NCBI GenBank assembly: GCA_028694155.1
Contig: JAQUTY010000005.1
Span: forward strand, 94,401 to 158,400
Length of the DNA stretch: 64,000 bases
Direction of reading: 5' to 3'
Source: Eubacteriales bacterium
GTDB lineage: Bacteria; Bacillota; Clostridia; Christensenellales; CAG-138
Positions within the stretch are counted from its first letter, which is position 1. The number at the start of each line of letters is the position of its first letter. Both the position numbers and the translations under genes were made by a program. The notes under the pieces are model-generated. The model had not been told where the DNA came from, ran no database searches, and saw only the letters and a list, made by a program, of their open reading frames with translations. Shown here piece by piece: positions 59,657 to 64,000 of this stretch.

Positions 59657-60526
59657 TTATGTCGTCTCAAATTTTACACCGTTTGCTCTGAGAAAATCAG
59701 TGATTACGTCAACATGAATACAGGTTCCAAACCTATATTCGAACGTTTGTGTTATCGGTTGAGCATCGGGCTGATTGCCATTTTGCGTGTTGAGCTGTTG
59801 ACGAATGGTCGAGGTGGCAAACTGCATTCCGCACACATGACCGTTGCGATCGAACATGGGACCACCGCTGTGACCTATCATGCCGGGAGTGCTTGTCTCA
59901 ATGGCAAAGAGGCGATCCGAATCGCTAAGATATCGGGTTATCATACCCTCAACAGGGAAATACGGGGTTGAGGTTTTTCCGTCCTTTGTAAACTCGATCC
60001 TATCCGCTTCCTCATTAAATCTGTAATTGGTAAACTCTGGGAACGGATAGCCCAGTCTGCACACCGAAGTACCAACCTTTGGTGCTTCTTTGCAAAACAC
60101 AGCATGTCCGCCGTAAAGGTACTTTTGAGGATCATTAAACTGTATCAGAGCCAAATCATACTTGGGATGCACCTTTATGGTTAAGCCTTGCTCTCCTTGA
60201 ACACAGTTGACAAACGAATTGCATATTTGTGTGATTGCGTCCTTTTGAAAGCCAAAGCGTTTCGCCAAAAGCTTTTCTTCGAACTGAAATGTTGCATCAT
60301 GCTTCAGATTGTTGCGCTCGGTAAGGTACTCCTTGTACTTCTTGTCAAGCTGATCGGCAAGAGGGAAGGATCCTGCAACATGCTTTGCCGTTATTGCGGC
60401 ACCGCTATCGTTGACAAAGAACAATGTCCCACAGTCCTTCAATATCGCATTGTCACCATAACGTCTGCGTATCGTGTATATCGGTCTTGTAAAGGTCGCC
60501 GCCTTTTCTATTGCATCTACAAACAT
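59657..60526 (-). CDS. Trypsin-fold serine protease without signal peptide
   Basis: The ATG at 60526 follows GAGGAGA; a GTG at 60547 would place the ribosome-binding site inside the gene. The 289-aa protein has the S1 triad: histidine in ITAKHVAG, aspartate in YDLALIQ and serine in IGHSGGPMF. A long helical insert (about 60-115) separates histidine and aspartate. No signal peptide or PDZ domain is visible, so it is probably cytoplasmic, unlike DegP. Such stand-alone proteases occur in defence or stress contexts, but no partner gene is present here. Confidence 0.82.
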   Translation of the reverse strand: MFVDAIEKAATFTRPIYTIRRRYGDNAILKDCGTLFFVNDSGAAITAKHVAGSFPLADQLDKKYKEYLTERNNLKHDATFQFEEKLLAKRFGFQKDAITQICNSFVNCVQGEQGLTIKVHPKYDLALIQFNDPQKYLYGGHAVFCKEAPKVGTSVCRLGYPFPEFTNYRFNEEADRIEFTKDGKTSTPYFPVEGMITRYLSDSDRLFAIETSTPGMIGHSGGPMFDRNGHVCGMQFATSTIRQQLNTQNGNQPDAQPITQTFEYRFGTCIHVDVITDFLRANGVKFETT

Positions 60527-60555
60527 TGGTTCATTCTCCTCGCACACTTTTGTTG

Positions 60556-60584
60556 ATTATACACCATTTTCATTTACATTTCAA
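60556..60584 (-). promoter_or_regulatory. Promoter of the trypsin-fold protease gene
   Basis: Minus strand TTGAAA, 17-nt spacer, TATAAT, overlapping the end of the phosphoesterase gene. Confidence 0.7.
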
Positions 60585-61280
60585 GTTGATTAAAACCAGT
60601 TCGTAGGGGTCGAAAATCCTCGGCACGCATACGGTGTTCCCAAGTCCGGCAGATACTATCATGGTCGTGCTTCCGCATTTGTATATTCCTCGTGTGTACT
60701 TTGGAAATACCCCCTGTTCGGGGGCGAACAAGCCCTGCCCAAATATCCGAACCTGTCCTCCGTGTGCATGACCGCACAGTACCAGCTCGCAGTCGGCCTT
60801 TTGATAACTGTTTATGCGCTCGGGTCTATGCGCCAGCGTAATTGTGAGCCTCTCCTTTGTCTGCATCGCACTAATTTGAGCTGCAGTGGACTTTTCGGTC
60901 GTTCCTGCAAGCCTTAGCTCGCTGTCCATAATAGTAATATCCTCGAACGAGTTGCTAAGTATCCTGACGCCGTATGGTCTTATAAGGGTTTGCCAATCAA
61001 CGAATTTTTTAAGAGCATACTCGTGGTTTCCCTCAATGCAATAAACCGTGCATATGTCAGTCGCTTGCTTGAAAAAATTCAGTGACTCCTCCCTGTCATT
61101 TGGACGATGACGGTCGAGAAAGTCACCTGTTACAGCAATCAGATTCGGTGAAAGCTCTCTGATTCTTTGTATCAGTTCGCCGTTTTTGAACTTGTTGTTA
61201 TGCAGATCGGACACCTGTACAATCCTTAGATTGCTTTGCCCTTTGTAAAAATAGTCATATTCTCGGCACTTGATGCTCAT
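60570..61280 (-). CDS. YkuE-like metallophosphoesterase
   Basis: A 236-aa calcineurin-fold phosphoesterase. Metal motifs in order: QVSDLHNNKF, AVTGDFLDRH, IEGNHEY, LAHRPER and CGHAHGGQVR. The order and the final GHAHGGQ fit the YkuE/DUF group of membrane-associated phosphohydrolases, although the N-terminal helix is missing here. Its start overlaps the GNAT gene by 4 nt. Substrate unknown. Confidence 0.9.
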   Translation of the reverse strand: MSIKCREYDYFYKGQSNLRIVQVSDLHNNKFKNGELIQRIRELSPNLIAVTGDFLDRHRPNDREESLNFFKQATDICTVYCIEGNHEYALKKFVDWQTLIRPYGVRILSNSFEDITIMDSELRLAGTTEKSTAAQISAMQTKERLTITLAHRPERINSYQKADCELVLCGHAHGGQVRIFGQGLFAPEQGVFPKYTRGIYKCGSTTMIVSAGLGNTVCVPRIFDPYELVLINLKCK

Positions 61281-62041
61281 TTTAATCGCTCCACTATTGC
61301 GTCATAGTCCACATGCGGACGCAGACAGTTGGAGCAATCCTTGACTCCATTTGAAAGCAGTACAAAGTTCCCACCGCACTTTGGGTTGGCATACAGCGGA
61401 CAATAGCAGAATTGACAGGAGAACTTTTCTATATCGTCTATCCTGTGGCACGGAAAATACTCGCATTGCCTGTTTTGATAGAAACGGTAGTTTGGCGCAC
61501 GCCTCGTTCCCATGCCAAGCCACTCGTCCTTGGTAATAGAATAAGTCCACAAATCTATCATCTTGTCGTCAAAGCGATGATGATTTTTATGTATGCCCTC
61601 AAAGATAAAACCGCATTTTAATATAACTCGCCTGCTTCGCTGATTGCCGCTAAAATGCTCCAAGGTCAAAATCTGCATATCCAGCTCGTCAAATGCAAAG
61701 CGCATGACCTCTCTTACCGCTTCGGTCATGATACCTTTGCCCCAGTAGCTCTCATTCATTACATAGCCAATGCTCTTTGACCTAACCGAACTGCCACGCA
61801 AGCCATCTTTATGAAGCCCCACGGAGCCAATCACCTTGTTTTCGGGCTTATATACCAAAGCCCAAGTATCTCCGTCCGCCATAGTCAGCGCAAGATACTC
61901 CCTAGTTTCTTCGATGCTCTTGTGCGGCATCCAGCCTGCAGCAGGCCCTACATTGGGACTTGAGGCATACTCAAACAAGTCTTTGGCATCTTCTATGATC
62001 CATTCACGGAGGATAATTCGCTCTGTTTGCAAGGTCTTCAT
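61277..62041 (-). CDS. GNAT acetyltransferase fused to cysteine-rich small domain
   Basis: A 254-aa two-domain protein. Residues 1-170 are a RimJ/RimL-type GNAT fold (TERIILREWIIEDAKDLF, acetyl-CoA site GYVMNESYWGKGIMTEAV, and the RVILKCGFIFEG segment). Residues about 188-250 are a cysteine-rich small domain with CEYFPCH, CQFCYCPLY, PKCGG and DCSNC: eight cysteines likely to bind metal. That small domain is usually a separate protein. The fusion suggests acetylation coupled to a metal- or redox-sensing module. It overlaps the phosphoesterase start and follows the MGMT gene directly. Confidence 0.85.
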   Translation of the reverse strand: MKTLQTERIILREWIIEDAKDLFEYASSPNVGPAAGWMPHKSIEETREYLALTMADGDTWALVYKPENKVIGSVGLHKDGLRGSSVRSKSIGYVMNESYWGKGIMTEAVREVMRFAFDELDMQILTLEHFSGNQRSRRVILKCGFIFEGIHKNHHRFDDKMIDLWTYSITKDEWLGMGTRRAPNYRFYQNRQCEYFPCHRIDDIEKFSCQFCYCPLYANPKCGGNFVLLSNGVKDCSNCLRPHVDYDAIVERLK

Positions 62042-62347
62042 CTATTCGCCACTCCATAAATATCTTTTTAGATCAACTCTTCCATTTATAAAACGTACGC
62101 CTTCATTCTCAAGCAGCGTTATCTGGGCATTCATGCCTCCAAATGCAAAGGCGACTGACGGTTCACCCAAACGATTTACTACTCTATAGCAAGGTATCGA
62201 GTTTGGTTCGGGATTGACATGCAGGGCATAGCCAACAACCCTTGCCCATCTTGGATTGCCTGCAAGTCTTGCCACCTGTCCGTAAGTGGCAACCTTGCCC
62301 TTGGGTATTCTCCTGACGACCTCGTATATTCGCTCGAATATATTCAT
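62042..62347 (-). CDS. MGMT-family methyltransferase/alkyltransferase-like protein
   Basis: A 101-aa protein with the DNA-binding half of O6-alkylguanine transferases only: KGKVATYGQVARLAGNPRWARVVGYAL and the active-site segment SIPCYRVVNRLGEPS. The cysteine is kept, but the usual PCHRV histidine is tyrosine, so alkyl transfer may be weak and an ATL-like sensing role is possible. The start MNIFERIYE at 62347 overlaps the stop of the recombinase as ATGA; a start seven codons upstream lies inside the recombinase. Confidence 0.85.
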   Translation of the reverse strand: MNIFERIYEVVRRIPKGKVATYGQVARLAGNPRWARVVGYALHVNPEPNSIPCYRVVNRLGEPSVAFAFGGMNAQITLLENEGVRFINGRVDLKRYLWSGE

Positions 62348-64000
62348 CGCGTCACAAGTGTCACACATTCAACGTGAGTATCACTGTCCAAACTAATGCT
62401 CATATCTTCTTCAATGATCGGCAGCTTGAACTTGATAGATTTGAGCCACTGACCATTGGGTTGGCGTTCTTCATAGATCTGAATCTCTGAAATCAGCGCC
62501 TCGATGAGCCGCCGCCGCTCGTCCTCGTTCATAACGGCGTATAGCTTTTCAAAGTAAATTAGGACTTTGTAGATATTATCGCCGGTGACCTTTTCGGATT
62601 CAATGGCACTTTTTTTGGCTCTCGCCTCAATGAGCTGAGATTCCAGTTCCTCTATTTTATCATATATTTTGTAAAGGCGATCATTCAAATCTGATTTTCT
62701 TCTGGAATAGTGCTTATCATCTGTGTCCAGAGAGTCAATCTCATCCATCAGCTTGCCTTTAGTGGAATAGCTTTGACGGAGCTGCTTTTCATAATTCGCA
62801 ATTTCTTGCTCAATCGCTGTGGTATCCACCTGCGTATTGATCTTTTGCTGCATCATGGCGGCAAACTTCGGATTGCTCACCAGCTTCACGATGACTTCGA
62901 TTATGGCGTCATCCAGCAGTTCTTCGCGGATCTGCTTTCTGTAAGTGCATTTATGCCCACGATTCATACTGCGATGCTTGCAAGCGTAGTAGAAAAAGTC
63001 TTTGTATCTGGTGCCATCACTTTTGCGCTTAATGCTTACATTGCTGTACATACCTGCGCCGCAAATCGGACATTTTACGATACTTGAAAGCAGATGCGTC
63101 CGGGTATCTTTCGCTTTGTTGACTTTCTCGTATTTTTTCGCCTGTGTGACGAGCTTCACCTGTGCCGCCTGCCAGATTTCTTCCGACACAACCGGCTCAT
63201 GCAGTCCGTCCACAAGGATATATTCATCCTGCTCTACCAAGTGATAATCGTTTCTTGTGCCATGCACCTTTTCGGTCTTTCTGCGCCCATAGGCGATTTT
63301 ACCACAGTACACCGGATTTTTCAGAATCTTGCGAATGAGCGCAGCATCAAACAGCGGATTTTTGCCGTTCTGTCTGGCAATTTTACGAATTCCGTGATTT
63401 TCAAGATATTTTGACAAGCCATTAGCACCCGTATCGGTTTTGATATATTGCTCAAAAATTACACGTATGGCGATAGCTTCTTCTTCGTTAATTTCTAATT
63501 TTCCATTTGTGAGCTTATATCCGTAAGGAGCAAATCCACCGTTCCATTTACCTTCACGAGCCTTTTGAATGCGCCCTTCCATTGTCTGTATGCGTATATT
63601 CTCACGTTCGATTTCGGCGACAGCAGATAGCACTGATATAATCAATTTACCTGCGTCCTTTGAGGAATCAATTCCATCTTCCACACAAATTAGGTTTACA
63701 CCATAATCTTGCATAATTTGCAAGGTAGAAAGCACATCAGCCGCATTTCGCCCAAACCTGGATAACTTAAAGACAAGAACAAATGAAACACTATCTTTCC
63801 CCTTTTTAATGTCTTCAATCATTTGCCCAAATTCTAATCTACCTTCTATTGATTTACCGGATTTACCTGCATCTTCATATTCATGAACAATCTCATATCC
63901 ATTAAAATCAGCAAATGCTTTCATTCTCGCTTTTTGAGCGTCCAAAGAGAAACCGTCAATCTGCATTGCGGTGGATACTCTTGTATATGTATATACTTTA
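62344..64000 (-). CDS. Large serine recombinase (5' partial)
   Basis: The frame remains open to the right edge, with KVYTYTRVSTAMQ before the first internal ATG (63966), so the gene starts outside the window. The visible 551 residues contain the resolvase catalytic domain (catalytic serine in YTRVST; SRFGRNAADVL), the recombinase domain (about 155-260), a zinc ribbon (CPICGAGMYSN with a later CKH and CTYRKQ) and a long coiled coil (about 385-470). This is the full architecture of transposon/phage integrases such as TnpX or phiC31-type enzymes. Its last codons overlap the MGMT start, suggesting integration at the 5' end of that gene. Confidence 0.92.
   Translation of the reverse strand, partial: KVYTYTRVSTAMQIDGFSLDAQKARMKAFADFNGYEIVHEYEDAGKSGKSIEGRLEFGQMIEDIKKGKDSVSFVLVFKLSRFGRNAADVLSTLQIMQDYGVNLICVEDGIDSSKDAGKLIISVLSAVAEIERENIRIQTMEGRIQKAREGKWNGGFAPYGYKLTNGKLEINEEEAIAIRVIFEQYIKTDTGANGLSKYLENHGIRKIARQNGKNPLFDAALIRKILKNPVYCGKIAYGRRKTEKVHGTRNDYHLVEQDEYILVDGLHEPVVSEEIWQAAQVKLVTQAKKYEKVNKAKDTRTHLLSSIVKCPICGAGMYSNVSIKRKSDGTRYKDFFYYACKHRSMNRGHKCTYRKQIREELLDDAIIEVIVKLVSNPKFAAMMQQKINTQVDTTAIEQEIANYEKQLRQSYSTKGKLMDEIDSLDTDDKHYSRRKSDLNDRLYKIYDKIEELESQLIEARAKKSAIESEKVTGDNIYKVLIYFEKLYAVMNEDERRRLIEALISEIQIYEERQPNGQWLKSIKFKLPIIEEDMSISLDSDTHVECVTLVTR

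Noticed and set aside
59657..60526. HtrA/DegP periplasmic protease
   Set aside because: No signal peptide or membrane helix and no PDZ domain, although the catalytic triad is of the same fold.

Overview
The window reads as a chromosome segment of a low-to-mid GC Firmicute of class Clostridia, most likely a gut-type anaerobe. The evidence is a CIRCE-controlled groESL, SpoVB-MazG-HU synteny, the cps/Wzz-type tyrosine kinase set, dockerin modules, class B sortase folds and near-consensus SigA-type promoters (TTGaca-17-TAtaaT). Genus cannot be fixed from sequence alone. Gene density is high and most genes sit in long co-directional runs.

Layout. 1-0.7 kb: remnant of a large serine recombinase, abutting the 3' side of ssrA. 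1-2.2 kb (-): ssrA (tmRNA), smpB, secG. 2.2-10.9 kb (-): one tightly packed 11-gene run, ruvC-ruvA-ruvB, a DivIVA-like coiled coil, a membrane protein, an MBL hydrolase, then eutS and eutP (microcompartment shell protein and GTPase) followed directly by pgk-tpiA-gpmI. 10.9-16.2 kb (-): CmpB-type membrane protein, a 1131-aa lamin-tail/CotH-kinase surface protein, nnrD, recX. 16.2-24 kb: VanW protein, HU, MazG-type protein, SpoVB-like flippase, an M14 cell-wall peptidase and an SPFH/zinc-ribbon protein. 24.2-27.8 kb (-): a capsule-regulatory trio (phosphatase, kinase, chain-length protein) headed by a catalytically degenerate PBP5-like protein. 28-32 kb (+): acyltransferase, membrane protein, alpha-oxoamine synthase and SDR, probably a lipid or amino-ketone pathway. 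32-41.8 kb: YitT protein, groESL, rpsT, rqcH, rdgB, phosphoesterase, scpAB, M50 protease, a second degenerate PBP5-like protein and a 45-aa membrane peptide. 41.9-49.4 kb: a secreted caspase-fold peptidase with InlB-type repeats and a dockerin, an ABC-F ATPase, a nadD-yqeK fusion and rsfS.

49.5-56.9 kb (+) is the main accessory system: a complete bacterial microcompartment operon of the sugar-phosphate-utilising type (deoC, pduL, eutN, aldehyde dehydrogenase, pduS, BMC-T, BMC-H, eutN, BMC-H, eutN, second deoC). DeoC would split deoxyribose-5-phosphate into acetaldehyde and glyceraldehyde-3-phosphate. Acetaldehyde would go to acetyl-CoA and acetyl-phosphate through the aldehyde dehydrogenase and PduL. 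The triose phosphate would leave for glycolysis, and the eutS-eutP-pgk-tpiA-gpmI run 43 kb away supplies both accessory BMC parts and the enzymes that handle that triose. All three cargo enzymes with targeting helices carry cysteine clusters in the linker, and the BMC-T has a PduT-like pore cysteine next to a PduS flavo/Fe-S protein.

56.9-64 kb (-): two overlapping genes fusing dockerin modules to class B sortase domains, a trypsin-fold protease, a phosphoesterase, a GNAT fused to a cysteine-rich domain, an MGMT-family protein, and a second large serine recombinase running off the right edge.

A recurring expression signal is that seven genes have a -10 box ending exactly 6 nt before the start codon and no ribosome-binding site, the arrangement expected for leaderless mRNAs.
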